The notes: a model not told the origin generated them from the letters alone. A stretch of 64,000 bases of DNA from Nocardioides ferulae (GCF_003660455.1 NZ_QZVR01000018.1:1-64000); one strand, 5' to 3'; counted from the first letter of the stretch, positions 1 to 8,700 are shown. Numbers and translations are program-made.

Positions 1-149
1 CGAGCAAAAGGCTCATGAGAACTTCCACCGGCAAGATGAGCGTCGCAGGACGACCATCAAGCGCGAGCCCTTTCGGCAGGCGAGGACCAGACAAGCCGAC
101 CGCGGCGGACGGTGGGGCGCGCATGTCCACGGCCGCCTGCGAACGACAA

Positions 150-179
150 GACCCGGCGGACCTGTCGGTCCGCCGGGTC
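150..179 (-). terminator. Hairpin terminator downstream of tRNA-Ser
   Basis: A perfect 13-bp inverted repeat (150-162 with 167-179) closes a 4-nt loop. It starts 10 nt past the 3' end of the minus-strand tRNA gene. On that strand it is followed by a T-containing stretch (TTGTCGTT), as expected for an intrinsic terminator. The first 149 bases of the window show no recognisable gene. Confidence 0.7.
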
Positions 180-188
180 TCGGCGAGA

Positions 189-278
189 TGGCGGTGACGG
201 AGGGATTTGAACCCTCGGTGGACTTGCGCCCACAAACGCTTTCGAGGCGTTCTCCTTAGGCCGCTCGGACACGTCACC
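189..278 (-). tRNA. tRNA-Ser (anticodon CGA)
   Basis: Read on the minus strand, a 7-bp acceptor stem GGTGACG/CGTCACC is followed by G73 and an encoded CCA (191-189). The anticodon stem AACGC/GCGTT closes the loop CTCGAAA, which gives anticodon CGA and decodes UCG. A long variable arm (TGTGGGCGCAAGTCCACC) and the T-arm GGTTCAAATCC are typical of the class II serine tRNAs. Length is 90 nt including CCA. Confidence 0.95.
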
Positions 279-363
279 GCCGGGAAGGTTACCGGAGCGG
301 GTCGGGGGCGAGAAATCGGACCACTGGTCTGGTCCGCCCCCGCCGGGTGTCGGTGGCCCTCCC

Positions 364-369
364 TAGCGT
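364..369 (+). promoter_or_regulatory. -10 box of a leaderless promoter for the VOC gene
   Basis: TAGCGT lies 6 nt before the ATG at 376, so transcription would start at or next to the start codon. No Shine-Dalgarno sequence is visible between them. Confidence 0.5.
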
Positions 370-375
370 CGGGGC

Positions 376-744
376 ATGACTCTCACCCTCGGCATGGTCA
401 CCTGCGACACCACCGACCCGCTCCCGCTCGCCACCTGGTGGGCCGAGCAGACCGGCGGCACCGCCGCCGACCCCTATGGCGGCGAGTTCGTCATGGTCAG
501 CGGCGGCGCTCTTCCGGTCACACTCGCCTTCCAGAAGGTCGACGACCCCACACCCGGCAAGAACCGGCTGCACCTCGACCTCTCCGCCCCCGACCTCGAC
601 GCCGAGGTCGAGCGCCTGGTCACCGCCGGCGCCACCAAGATCGGCGATCGGGGCGACGAGAGCTTCCGCTGGGTGACGCTCGCCGACCCGGCAGGCAACC
701 AGTTCTGCGTCGCCGGTCCGATGGAGGGCATGCCCGAGGGCTGA
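376..744 (+). CDS. VOC (glyoxalase/bleomycin resistance) family protein
   Basis: This 122-residue protein has the single-module vicinal-oxygen-chelate layout: a first beta-alpha-beta unit (MTLTLGMVTCDTTDP.., WWAEQ) and a second unit containing HLDLSAPDLDAEVERLVTAGA and the ending LADPAGNQFCV. That ending is the classic final strand of small actinobacterial glyoxalase-like proteins. H72-like and E residues that could bind metal are present, but the substrate cannot be told. It is a single gene, convergent with lutC. Confidence 0.75.
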   Translation: MTLTLGMVTCDTTDPLPLATWWAEQTGGTAADPYGGEFVMVSGGALPVTLAFQKVDDPTPGKNRLHLDLSAPDLDAEVERLVTAGATKIGDRGDESFRWVTLADPAGNQFCVAGPMEGMPEG

Positions 745-760
745 CCCCCTCGCCCACCGA

Positions 761-783
761 GTCTCGGCAGGCTCGACCACCGG
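761..783. repeat. Short interspersed repeat, copy 1
   Basis: The 22 bases from 761 (GTCTCGGCAGG then CTCGACCACCG) are identical to 21620-21641 inside treY. Here the copy lies in the short gap between two convergent genes, 17 nt past the VOC stop. A related sequence is at 59934-59957. Confidence 0.6.
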
Positions 784-789
784 TCTGCG

Positions 790-1398
790 TCAGCCGACCA
801 CGATGACGTGCAGGTTGCGCGGCCCGTGCACGCCCTCGACACGGTCGAGCTCGATGTCGCTGGTCGCGCTGGGGCCGCTGATCCAGGTCTGCGGTCGCAG
901 CGGGTCGAGCACCGCGAAGGCGTCCGGCACGTCGGCGACCACCTGATCGGCGCGCACGATGCACACGTGTCGGTCCGGCACCAGCGTGAGCGCACGGCGT
1001 CCCTGACCGGCGGCGTGGTCGAGCACCACGGTGCCGGTCTCGGCGATGCCGACCCGGGCCTCGGTGACGACCGCGTCGACGGCGTCGAGTTCGGCCGCGG
1101 TCAGCATCCGGCCGTCCGCCCCGTCCACCACGGCACCCGGGATCTCAAGGTCCAGCCCAGCCGGCAGCACCACCGCGGAGCCGGGTGTCAGGGCGGCCCG
1201 GACGACGTCGCCGAGCTCGTCGGGGGTGCAGCGCTGGACCACCGCCCGGTAGTCCGCGACCCGCTCAGCGAACAGGTCGACCAGCTCCTCGTGCGGTCGC
1301 CGCGCCGCCGGAGAGCGCCGCTCGGCCGGGGCCACGGGTGCTGCGTCGGCCAGTGCGGACCGGACCCTGCCCAGGATCTCCTCGCGCGCCGTGCTCAC
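790..1398 (-). CDS. lutC: LutC-like lactate utilization protein C (LUD domain)
   Basis: A 202-residue LUD-domain protein. The C-terminal half carries family signatures: ARVGIAETGTVVLDHAAGQGRR, LTLVPDRHVCIV and QTWISGPSATSDIELDRVEGVHGPR. It is the last gene of lutA-lutB-lutC and starts at a GTG that overlaps the lutB stop (GTGA). In Bacillus the three proteins together oxidise L-lactate to pyruvate. The order and the one-base-frame overlaps here suggest one transcript and equal output. Confidence 0.9.
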   Translation of the reverse strand: MSTAREEILGRVRSALADAAPVAPAERRSPAARRPHEELVDLFAERVADYRAVVQRCTPDELGDVVRAALTPGSAVVLPAGLDLEIPGAVVDGADGRMLTAAELDAVDAVVTEARVGIAETGTVVLDHAAGQGRRALTLVPDRHVCIVRADQVVADVPDAFAVLDPLRPQTWISGPSATSDIELDRVEGVHGPRNLHVIVVG

Positions 1399-2921
1399 GA
1401 CTCCTGTCCTCCCTGCTCAGGCCCGTGCTCAGCAAGCCCCCCGTCGGTCCGCCGCCACCACCGCCGGAACGACTCTCGCGGCGGCGACGGCAGGTCGCGC
1501 GCCCCCGTCCAGGCGGCAGCAGGCCCGGGCAGTCGCCCGGCCGAGCGGCGTCCGCCCGGCAGCGTGCCGCGGCCCACCCGGTCGAGCACCGCGCCGGCGA
1601 CCCCGGCCATCCGCTCGACCAGCGCCAGGCGCCGACCGCTCCCGAACGCGTACGCCGCTCCCTTCATCGCCGCGGCCTCGCCGGCGTGGGTGCCCGGGCC
1701 GCGCACCCCTCCCCGGCGGGCGTCGACGACCTGCGAGCGCAGGTGCACCAGCACCTCGGGGATGTCGATGCGCACCGGGCACACCTCGAAGCACGCCCCG
1801 CACAGCGACGAGGCGTAGGGCAGCGAGTCGACCTGCTCGTCGACCCCGACCCCGCGCAGCAGCGGGTTGAGGATCGCCCCGATCGGGCCGGGGTAGACCG
1901 AGCCGTAGGCGTGGCCGCCGACCCGCTCGTAGACCGGGCACACGTTGAGGCAGGCCGAGCAGCGGATGCAGCGCAGCGCCTGGCGCCCGACCTCGTCGGC
2001 GAGCACCCGGGTGCGGCCGTTGTCGAGGAGCACCACGTGCACCTCCTGCGGACCGTCGCCGGGGGTGACGCCGGTCCAGGTCGAGGTGTAGGGGTTCATC
2101 CGCTCACCGGTGGAGGAGCGGGGCAGCAGCTGGAGGAACGTGTCGAGGTCCGACCAGCTCGGCAGCACCTTCTCGATGCCGACCACGCTGACCAGCACCT
2201 CGGGCAGGGTCAGGCACATCCGACCGTTGCCCTCGGACTCGACGACCACCAGGGTGCCGGTCTCGGCGATCGCGAAGTTCGCCCCCGACACGGCAACCTT
2301 CGCCCGCAGGAACTTCTCGCGCAGGTGCTCGCGGGCGGCACCCGCCAGCACCGCGGGCTCGTCGGTGAGGTCCGCCGGGGCCGGCCGCCCCGCCCCGGCC
2401 ATCGCCCGCAGGAAGATCTCACGCACCTCGGCGCGGTTGCGGTGGATCGCCGGCACCAGGATGTGGGAGGGCAGGTCGTCGCCCAACTGCACGATGAGCT
2501 CGGCCAGGTCGGTCTCCCAGGCGGCGATGCCGTGCTCGGCGAGCGCCTCGTTGAGGCCGATCTCCTGGGTGGCCATCGACTTGACCTTCACGACCTCGTC
2601 GACGCCGTGGCCGCGCGCCACCGCCGCGACGATCGCGCACGCCTCGGCGGCATCGCGGGCCCAGTGCACGGTGGCACCGCGCGCGGTCAGCGCCGCCTCG
2701 AGGTCGACCAGGTGCTGCTCGAGGCCGACCAGGGTGGCGTCCTTGACCGCCGCCGCCCGCAGCCGCAGCTCCTCCCAGTCGTCGAGCTCGGCGACCACCC
2801 GAGCCCGCTTGGCGCGGATGGTGCCGGTGGCGTGGGCCAGGTTGTGCCGCAGCTGGGTGTCGGCGAGCGCCTCCCGGGCCGCGGTGGGGAAGGCCGGCAT
2901 GCCGACGAACGTGGCGCTCAC
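1395..2921 (-). CDS. lutB: LutB-like iron-sulfur lactate utilization protein
   Basis: A 508-residue protein with an N-terminal LUD domain (to about residue 290; note ANFAIAETGTLVVVESEGNG) and a C-terminal ferredoxin-like domain. That domain has two 4Fe-4S motifs, CIRCSACLNVCPVYERVGG near residue 319 and CGACFEVCPVRIDIP near 374, and a trailing C-terminal segment. Function from the family: electron-transfer subunit of the LutABC L-lactate oxidising system. The GTG start at 2921 is chosen because it overlaps the lutA stop as GTGA and gives MPAFPTAAREAL near the N-terminus, as in the family. The frame stays open further upstream, but that stretch lies inside lutA. Confidence 0.92.
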   Translation of the reverse strand: MSATFVGMPAFPTAAREALADTQLRHNLAHATGTIRAKRARVVAELDDWEELRLRAAAVKDATLVGLEQHLVDLEAALTARGATVHWARDAAEACAIVAAVARGHGVDEVVKVKSMATQEIGLNEALAEHGIAAWETDLAELIVQLGDDLPSHILVPAIHRNRAEVREIFLRAMAGAGRPAPADLTDEPAVLAGAAREHLREKFLRAKVAVSGANFAIAETGTLVVVESEGNGRMCLTLPEVLVSVVGIEKVLPSWSDLDTFLQLLPRSSTGERMNPYTSTWTGVTPGDGPQEVHVVLLDNGRTRVLADEVGRQALRCIRCSACLNVCPVYERVGGHAYGSVYPGPIGAILNPLLRGVGVDEQVDSLPYASSLCGACFEVCPVRIDIPEVLVHLRSQVVDARRGGVRGPGTHAGEAAAMKGAAYAFGSGRRLALVERMAGVAGAVLDRVGRGTLPGGRRSAGRLPGPAAAWTGARDLPSPPRESFRRWWRRTDGGLAEHGPEQGGQES

Positions 2922-3724
2922 CGCCCCACCTCCTCGGCGGGCGTCGTGCCCGGGGAGGCCGCCGGGGCTCCGCCCGAGGCGTCGTCCTCGGTCGCCGCCA
3001 GGATCTCGGCCAGGTGCATCACCCGCACCCCTGCCCGCTGCCGCGACAGCACCCCGCCGATGTGCATCAAGCAGGAGTTGTCGCCGGCCACCAGCACCTC
3101 GGCGCCGGTGCCCCGCACGTGCCGGGCCTTGTCGGACCCCATCGCCACCGAGGTGTCGGCGTTCTTGAGCGCGAACGTGCCCCCGAACCCACAGCACTCC
3201 TCGGCGTGGGGCAGGTCGACCAGGCGCAGGCCGCGCACCGCCTCCAGCAGCCGCCGCGGCCGGTCGCCCACCCCGACCATCCGCAGCGAGTGGCAGGTCG
3301 GGTGGTAGGCGACCGTGTGCGGGAAGTAGGCACCGACGTCGACGACCCCGAGCACGTCGACGAGGAACTCCGTGAGGTCGTGAACCCGCGGCGAGGTCTC
3401 GGCGACGGCGCGCACCAGCCCCGGGTCACCGGAGCGCCCGGCCACCAGCGCGTGCTGGTGGCGCACCGAGCCCACGCAGCTGCCGGACGGCGCCACCACC
3501 GCGTCGTAGCCGGCGAAGGCGTCGACGAACGTGCGCACCACCGGCACCGCCTCGTCGAGATAGCCGGTGTTCACCATCGGCTGCGCACAGCAGGTCTGCG
3601 CCGCCGGGAACTCGACCTCCACTCCGAGCCTCCGCAGCAGCCGCACCACAGCCTTCCCGGTCTCGGGGAACATCGCATCGTTGACGCAGGTGATCATCAG
3701 GGCGACGCGCATGGGCTCCATCAT
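2918..3724 (-). CDS. lutA: LutA-like (Fe-S)-binding lactate utilization protein
   Basis: A 268-residue protein with two CCG domains: TCCAQPMVNTGY in the N-terminal half and EECCGFGGTFALKN in the C-terminal half, the cysteine motifs of LutA/GlpC/HdrB-type proteins. Family role: subunit of the membrane-associated L-lactate to pyruvate oxidation system. Its ATG overlaps the tadA stop by ATGA, so the lut genes appear to be read through from tadA. An internal ATG at 3709 (MRVALMITC) is an alternative start. No lactate-responsive regulator is adjacent. Confidence 0.92.
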   Translation of the reverse strand: MMEPMRVALMITCVNDAMFPETGKAVVRLLRRLGVEVEFPAAQTCCAQPMVNTGYLDEAVPVVRTFVDAFAGYDAVVAPSGSCVGSVRHQHALVAGRSGDPGLVRAVAETSPRVHDLTEFLVDVLGVVDVGAYFPHTVAYHPTCHSLRMVGVGDRPRRLLEAVRGLRLVDLPHAEECCGFGGTFALKNADTSVAMGSDKARHVRGTGAEVLVAGDNSCLMHIGGVLSRQRAGVRVMHLAEILAATEDDASGGAPAASPGTTPAEEVGR

Positions 3725-4227
3725 GTCGCCGCCCCTGCCGCGGGCCCCGACTCCGGCCCGGCTCGGTGGCCGGCGAAGAAGCCCTCCAGCAACGCCGCCG
3801 TCTCCTCGGCGAGCACCCCCGAGATCACCTCCGGCCGGTGGTTGAGCCGCCGGTCGCGCACGACGTCCCACAGGCTGCCCACCGCGCCCGCCTTCGGGTC
3901 GAACGCCCCGAACACCACCCGGTCGACCCGGCTCAACACGGCCGCGCCGGCGCACATCGTGCACGGCTCGAGCGTGACCACGAGCGTGCAGCCCGCCAGC
4001 CGCCACTCGCCGCGCGCTGCCGCCGCGGCCCGCAGCGCCACCACCTCGGCGTGACCCGTCGGGTCGGCCTGCGCCTCGCGCACGTTGCGGCCGCGGCCGA
4101 CCACCGTGCCGGCGGCATCGACGACCACCGCACCGATCGGCACATCGCCGGTGGCGAGCGCCGCCCGCGCCTCGTGCACGGCGGCGCGCATCGGCGCCTG
4201 CCACACGTCGTACGGCGTCGGGGGCAT
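3721..4227 (-). CDS. tadA: tRNA-specific adenosine deaminase TadA
   Basis: A 168-residue zinc deaminase with the catalytic HAE (TGHAEVVALRAAA) and PCTMC (TLEPCTMCAGAAVLSRV) motifs and the FGAFDPKAGAVGSL segment typical of TadA. It converts A34 to inosine in tRNA-Arg(ACG), an essential wobble edit. The ATG at 4227 opens with MPPTPYDVWQAPM. It lies 38 nt downstream of its usual actinobacterial partner gene and overlaps lutA. Confidence 0.95.
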   Translation of the reverse strand: MPPTPYDVWQAPMRAAVHEARAALATGDVPIGAVVVDAAGTVVGRGRNVREAQADPTGHAEVVALRAAAAARGEWRLAGCTLVVTLEPCTMCAGAAVLSRVDRVVFGAFDPKAGAVGSLWDVVRDRRLNHRPEVISGVLAEETAALLEGFFAGHRAGPESGPAAGAAT

Positions 4228-4265
4228 GGCGACAGTCTGCCGCGCGCCCGGGCCGCCGGGTGCGC

Positions 4266-4748
4266 TCACGCCGGGGTGAGCCCGACCGCGTCGTCGAAGA
4301 GCGGGCCGAAGCCCAGCTGCCGGGCCACCTCCGAGAGGAGCTCGTCGGGGTAGAGATCGACGTCGTCGAGCAGGGCGGCCAGGTCGAGGGTGCTGATGCC
4401 CAGGTCGTCGAAGATCTCCAGGTCGCCGGCCGGCACCTGATCGTCGTCGTCGGGCAGTGGCAGGCCCAGCGACTCGAGCACCGAGGAGGCGAGCTCCCAC
4501 TCGTCGGCTGCGGTCAGGTCGGAGAGCAGCACCCGGGTGAACGGGCCGGTCACCCGGACCACCACGAAGTAGTCCTCGTCGAAGGCGACCAGACCCAGCA
4601 CCCCGGCGTCGCCGGGGAACCGGCCCAGAGCTCCGGCGAGCGTCTCGAGGTCGCCGAGATGGTCGTGGGTCAGCGACTCCACCTGCCAGGCGCCCTCCTC
4701 GCGGAAGACAGCCAGGGCGAAGTCCACGGCGTCCTCGAAGTCGCGCAT
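4266..4748 (-). CDS. tRNA adenosine deaminase-associated protein (TIGR03941-like)
   Basis: A 160-residue acidic protein starting MRDFEDAVDFALAVFREEG. It matches the actinobacterial family found next to tadA and named after it; its biochemical role is not established. Both the position (38 nt upstream of tadA, same strand) and the composition fit. The ATG at 4748 is chosen because the open frame upstream is arginine-rich, unlike the rest of the protein. Confidence 0.85.
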   Translation of the reverse strand: MRDFEDAVDFALAVFREEGAWQVESLTHDHLGDLETLAGALGRFPGDAGVLGLVAFDEDYFVVVRVTGPFTRVLLSDLTAADEWELASSVLESLGLPLPDDDDQVPAGDLEIFDDLGISTLDLAALLDDVDLYPDELLSEVARQLGFGPLFDDAVGLTPA

Positions 4749-4917
4749 GGTCTGGAACCTTCCGTCGGTGGTGCGGGGCGGCCCGACGAGCACCTCGCCT
4801 GCGCGAGGCACCTCCCAGAGTGGCAGAGGCGGACGCCGCGGGGAACCCCTTGCGGCCCGCGTCACCACGCGAGGGAGCATCCGGGCCCGGAGTGCGCCGC
4901 GCCGGTGTCCCATGGCC

Positions 4918-4923
4918 TAGCCT
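4918..4923 (+). promoter_or_regulatory. -10 box of a leaderless promoter for upp
   Basis: TAGCCT ends 6 nt before the upp ATG at 4930. There is no purine-rich ribosome site in the gap (TCGAGC). Confidence 0.5.
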
Positions 4924-4929
4924 TCGAGC

Positions 4930-5574
4930 ATGCGCACGCACGTCGTCGACCACCCGCTCGTCGCCCACAAGCTCACCGCCCTCCGCGACGTGGACACCGA
5001 CTCGCCGACCTTCCGCCGGCTCGCCGACGAGCTGGTGACGCTGCTGGCCTACGAGGCCACGCGCGACGTGCGGGTCGAGCAGCACGGCATCACCACCCCA
5101 GTGGCGCCCACCACCGGCGTCCGGCTGGCCCACCCCAAGCCGATGGTGGTGCCGATCCTGCGCGCCGGGCTCGGCATGCTCGAGGGGATGATGCGGCTGC
5201 TGCCGACCGCCGAGGTCGGCTTTCTCGGCATGGTGCGCAACGAGGAGACGCTCGAGGCGTCGACCTACGCCGAGCGGCTGCCCGAGGACCTCGCCGGGCG
5301 CCAGTGCTACGTGCTCGACCCGATGCTCGCCACCGGCGGCACCCTCGCCGCGGCGATCCGGTTCCTCACCGACCGCGGCGCCGACCACATCACCGCGATC
5401 TGCCTGCTGGCCGCCCCCGAGGGCTGCGAGCGGCTCGAGCGCGAGCTCGAGGGCCTCGAGGTCCCGGTCACCGTGGTCACCGCCGCCATGGACGAGCGGC
5501 TCAACGAGAAGGGCTACATCGTGCCCGGGCTCGGCGACGCCGGCGACCGGCTCTACGGCGTCGCGGGCAACTGA
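4930..5574 (+). CDS. upp: Uracil phosphoribosyltransferase
   Basis: A 214-residue UPRTase that makes UMP from uracil and PRPP in pyrimidine salvage. The PRPP-binding loop is VLDPMLATGGTLAAAI, the uracil-binding end is GYIVPGLGDAGDRLYG, and the N-terminal VVDHPLVAHKLTALRD is the standard opening of Upp. Length is typical. It is monocistronic, divergent from the tadA cluster, and has a leaderless-type promoter. Confidence 0.97.
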   Translation: MRTHVVDHPLVAHKLTALRDVDTDSPTFRRLADELVTLLAYEATRDVRVEQHGITTPVAPTTGVRLAHPKPMVVPILRAGLGMLEGMMRLLPTAEVGFLGMVRNEETLEASTYAERLPEDLAGRQCYVLDPMLATGGTLAAAIRFLTDRGADHITAICLLAAPEGCERLERELEGLEVPVTVVTAAMDERLNEKGYIVPGLGDAGDRLYGVAGN

Positions 5575-5610
5575 GCTCCTCAGCGGGCACCGGCGGCCGC
5601 CCTTGCGGGC

Positions 5611-5781
5611 TTACCCCTGCAGGCCGGGCACCTTGCCGGTCACCAGCAGCAGCATGAGCAGCACCACCAGCAGCGCCAGCACGCCGTAGGTCCAGCCCTT
5701 GCTCGAGCGCTCCTCGGGCGACTCGGGTGCGTCGTAGCGGTGTCCGTCGGGGCGCGCCAGTCGCTCCTGCTCGTCGTCCAT
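5611..5781 (-). CDS. 56-residue single-span membrane protein
   Basis: The frame opens MDDEQERLARPDGHRYD and has a charged N-terminal half rich in D/E/R. One hydrophobic segment follows (about residues 32-48, GVLALLVVLLMLLLV), and the tail is TGKVPGLQG before TAA. This is a plausible small membrane protein with a cytoplasmic N-terminus. Codon use matches the neighbours, with GC in third positions. Function unknown. It lies between upp and pntB, convergent with upp and transcribed in the same direction as pntB. Confidence 0.65.
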   Translation of the reverse strand: MDDEQERLARPDGHRYDAPESPEERSSKGWTYGVLALLVVLLMLLLVTGKVPGLQG

Positions 5782-5834
5782 TCCTCGGCTCTCCTCGCGG
5801 TCGGCCTCCCCACGCGGATGCTAGCCGGTCGGCC

Positions 5835-7226
5835 TCAGAGGCCCTTCACCGCGCTGAGCAGCTTGCCGAGGGAGTCCTTGGCGTCGCCGAACAGCAGCGT
5901 CGTCTTGGGGTCGAAGAGCAGCTCGTTCTCGATGCCGGCGAACCCGGGGCGCATCGACCGCTTCATGAACACGATCTGCTTCGCCTCGTCGGCGTCGAGG
6001 ATCGGCATGCCGTAGATCGGCGCGCCCGGGGTGGTCTTCGCGGCCGGGTTGACCACGTCGTTCGCCCCGACCACCAGCACCACGTCGGTGTGCTTGAACT
6101 CGCCGTTGATGTCGTCCATCTCGACCAGCTGCTCGTAGGGCACCTGCGCCTCGGCCAGCAGCACGTTCATGTGACCCGGCATCCGGCCGGCCACCGGGTG
6201 GATGGCGTAGTCGACCTTCGTGCCGCGGGCGGCGAGCACGTCGACCAGCTCGCGCAGCGTGTGCTGCGCCTGGGCGACAGCCAGGCCGTAGCCGGGCACG
6301 ATGATGACCCGCTCGGCGTACCCCAGCAGGATCGCGACGTCCTCGGGGCCGGCCGAGCGCACCGGCCGGTCGGAGGCGACACCCGCGCCCAGCGTCGAGC
6401 CACCCTTGAGCGCGCCGAAGAGGATGTTGGCCACCGAGCGGCCCATCGCGCCGGCCATCAGCAGGGTCAGGAACGTGCCGGCCGAGCCGACCAGCGTGCC
6501 CGCCACCAGCAGCACCACGTTGCCGAGGACATAGCCGCCGGCGGCGACGGTGAGACCGGTGAACGCGTTGAGCAGCGAGATCACGATCGGCACGTCGGCA
6601 CCGCCCACCGGAAGCACCAGCAGGACGCCGACCGCGAGCCCGAGCAGGGCCAGCACGATGCCGATCCACATGGTCGGGTCGGTCACGGTGAGCACCGAGA
6701 GCACCACCGAGGCCAGCAGCAGGACGCCGAACACGACCGGCAGGCCCGGGAAGACCACCGGGCGGGAGGTCATCAGCTCCTGGAGCTTGGCGAAGGTGAC
6801 GACCGACCCGGCGAACGACACCGCGCCGACCAGGATCGTGAACGCGGTCGCCGCGAACGTGAACCAGCCTGGCCCGAACGCGCTGTCGGCGTGCGGGACC
6901 ATCTCGTGCAGCTCCAGCAGCGCGACCAGGGACGCCGCGCCGCCGCCGACGCCGTTGAACAGCGCCACCATCTGCGGCATCTGGGTCATCTGGACCTTCT
7001 GGGCCCCGAGCACACCGGCCGCCGAGCCGAGCGCGATCGCGACCAGGATCAGCGGCACGTGGTCGAGCTCGAGGTAGAAGAACGGCACCGCGACCGCCAC
7101 CACGGCCGCCGCCGCACCGAGTAGGTTGCCGGCGCGGGCGGTCTTCGGCCCGGCCAGGCCCTTCAGCGAGAGGATGAAGCAGACCGCGCAGGCCAGGTAG
7201 GTCAGCTGGACCCAGGTGGGGGGCAT
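5835..7226 (-). CDS. pntB: NAD(P) transhydrogenase subunit beta
   Basis: A 463-residue protein. The N-terminal part holds about nine membrane helices (TYLACAVCFILSLKGL.., NGVGGGAASLVALLEL). The C-terminal NADP-binding domain III has GYGLAVAQAQHTLRELVD, VDYAIHPVAGRMPGHMNVLLAE and GANDVVNPAAK. Domain III binds NADP(H) and completes the proton-pumping transhydrogenase with PntA. Start ATG at 7226 overlaps the preceding stop as TGATG. Confidence 0.96.
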   Translation of the reverse strand: MPPTWVQLTYLACAVCFILSLKGLAGPKTARAGNLLGAAAAVVAVAVPFFYLELDHVPLILVAIALGSAAGVLGAQKVQMTQMPQMVALFNGVGGGAASLVALLELHEMVPHADSAFGPGWFTFAATAFTILVGAVSFAGSVVTFAKLQELMTSRPVVFPGLPVVFGVLLLASVVLSVLTVTDPTMWIGIVLALLGLAVGVLLVLPVGGADVPIVISLLNAFTGLTVAAGGYVLGNVVLLVAGTLVGSAGTFLTLLMAGAMGRSVANILFGALKGGSTLGAGVASDRPVRSAGPEDVAILLGYAERVIIVPGYGLAVAQAQHTLRELVDVLAARGTKVDYAIHPVAGRMPGHMNVLLAEAQVPYEQLVEMDDINGEFKHTDVVLVVGANDVVNPAAKTTPGAPIYGMPILDADEAKQIVFMKRSMRPGFAGIENELLFDPKTTLLFGDAKDSLGKLLSAVKGL

Positions 7227-7552
7227 CACGCGGCCCCTCCGGTCGAGCCGGTGTCGGCCTTGGCCGGCTTCGGCTTGCGGCGGGTGAACATCTGCAGCAT
7301 CCGGTCGGTGACCACGAAGCCGCCCACCATGTTGACCGCGGCCAGCACGATCGCGATCAGGCCGACCACCAGCGCCACGGTCGAGTCGGTCATGCCGGTG
7401 ACGATGACCGCGCCGAGCAGGATGATGCCGTGGATCGCGTTCGCCCCCGACATCAGCGGGGTGTGCAGGGTCGAGGAGACCTTCGAGATCACCTCGATGC
7501 CGACGAACACGCTCAACACGAAGATCGTCAACCAGACGACTTCCTCGCTCAT
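7226..7552 (-). CDS. pntA2: NAD(P) transhydrogenase subunit alpha, membrane part (alpha2)
   Basis: A 108-residue integral membrane protein with about three helices and the conserved segment SKVSSTLHTPLMSGANAIHGI. This is the C-terminal membrane part of PntA, encoded separately as in other three-gene pnt operons. The C-terminal tail RRKPKPAKADTGSTGG is charged. It overlaps pntA1 by ATGA and pntB by TGATG. Confidence 0.95.
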   Translation of the reverse strand: MSEEVVWLTIFVLSVFVGIEVISKVSSTLHTPLMSGANAIHGIILLGAVIVTGMTDSTVALVVGLIAIVLAAVNMVGGFVVTDRMLQMFTRRKPKPAKADTGSTGGAA

Positions 7553-8694
7553 GCGGGGTCTCCTTCCAGGGCGGCGCGGGTCGGTTCGTGCAGGATCCGG
7601 CCCTCGTGGACCACACAGGAGCCGGCGACGATCTCGTCGGCGAAGTCGGGCGCGAACGCGGCCGGGCCGCCGTCGGCGCCCGGAGTGGTCATCAGCGTGA
7701 GCAGGTTGACGACGTTCTGGGCGTAGAGCCGGGACGCCGGCCCGGGCATCTGCGCGGGCACGTTGCGCCCGCCCCAGACCTGGGCGTGGCCGATGCGCAC
7801 CACCTCGCCGGGCACCGACCCCTCGACGTTGCCGCCGGTCTCGGCGGCCAGGTCGACCACCACCGAGCCGGGCTTCATCGCCTCGACCATCGCCGAGGTC
7901 ACCAGCAGCGGGGCCTGCCGGCCGGGCACCGCGGCGGTGGTGATCAGGGCGTCGGCGCTCGCGACGTAGGGGGCGAGCAGGTCGCGCTGGCGCTGCGCCC
8001 GCTCCTCGGTCATCTCCCGGGCGTAGCCGCCGGCGCCCTCCAGCGTCTCCAGGTCGAGCTCGATCGCCTGGGCGCCCATCGAGCGGATCTCCTCCGCCGC
8101 GGCGGCGCGCACGTCGTACGCCTTCACCACGGCCCCCAGCCGGCGCGCGGTCGCGATGGCCTGCAGGCCGGCGACGCCGGCACCCAGCACCATCACCTCG
8201 GCCGGGGGAACGGTGCCCGCGGCGGTCATGTTCAGGGGGAAGAAGCGGCGCAGCAGCCCCGCGGCCACGATCGCGCAGCGGTAGCCGGAGACCAGCGACT
8301 GCGACGACAGCGCGTCCATCGACTGCGCCCGCGAGATGCGCGGCACCAGCTCCATGGCGAACGCCGTCGCCCCGACGTCGCGCAGGTCGGCGACCAGCGG
8401 CAGCTCGGCGTTGGTCGGCAGGAACGACACCGTGGCCGCTCCCCGGCGCAGCCGGCGCACCGCCCCCGGATCGAGCGGCTGCACCGAGATCACCACGTCG
8501 GCCTCGTCGACCGCACGCTCGTCGAGCAGCGCGCCGGCGGCGGCGTACTCCTCGTCGGCGATCTGCGCGCCCAGCCCGGCGCCCGGCTCGACGGTGACGT
8601 CGTAGCCCAGCCCGGTCAGCTTGCCGACGAGGTCGGGGACCATCGCCACCCGGGCCTCGCCGTCGCGTGTCTCTCGTGTCACAGCGATCCTCAC
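7549..8694 (-). CDS. pntA1: NAD(P) transhydrogenase subunit alpha, NAD-binding part (alpha1)
   Basis: A 381-residue soluble domain I, homologous to alanine dehydrogenase. It opens MRIAVTRETRDGEARVAMVP. The NAD-binding site is VMVLGAGVAGLQAIATARRLGA, and it has RRFFPLNMTAAGT and the DLAAETGGNVEGS loop. It hands hydride from NADH to the NADP(H) domain of PntB. The GTG start at 8694 lies 6 nt after a -10-like box (TAGGTT), so the pnt mRNA is probably leaderless. It shares a 57-bp divergent region with the alarmone synthetase gene. Confidence 0.95.
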   Translation of the reverse strand: MRIAVTRETRDGEARVAMVPDLVGKLTGLGYDVTVEPGAGLGAQIADEEYAAAGALLDERAVDEADVVISVQPLDPGAVRRLRRGAATVSFLPTNAELPLVADLRDVGATAFAMELVPRISRAQSMDALSSQSLVSGYRCAIVAAGLLRRFFPLNMTAAGTVPPAEVMVLGAGVAGLQAIATARRLGAVVKAYDVRAAAAEEIRSMGAQAIELDLETLEGAGGYAREMTEERAQRQRDLLAPYVASADALITTAAVPGRQAPLLVTSAMVEAMKPGSVVVDLAAETGGNVEGSVPGEVVRIGHAQVWGGRNVPAQMPGPASRLYAQNVVNLLTLMTTPGADGGPAAFAPDFADEIVAGSCVVHEGRILHEPTRAALEGDPA

Positions 8695-8700
8695 ACCGGC

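Noticed and set aside
189..278. tRNA-Ser as the attachment site of the mobile element.
   Set aside because: No repeat of the tRNA 3' end was found near the integrase; the duplicated core matches menB instead.
761..783. Intrinsic terminator between the VOC gene and lutC.
   Set aside because: The sequence has no strong self-complementary stem; its identity with the treY insert marks it as an interspersed repeat.
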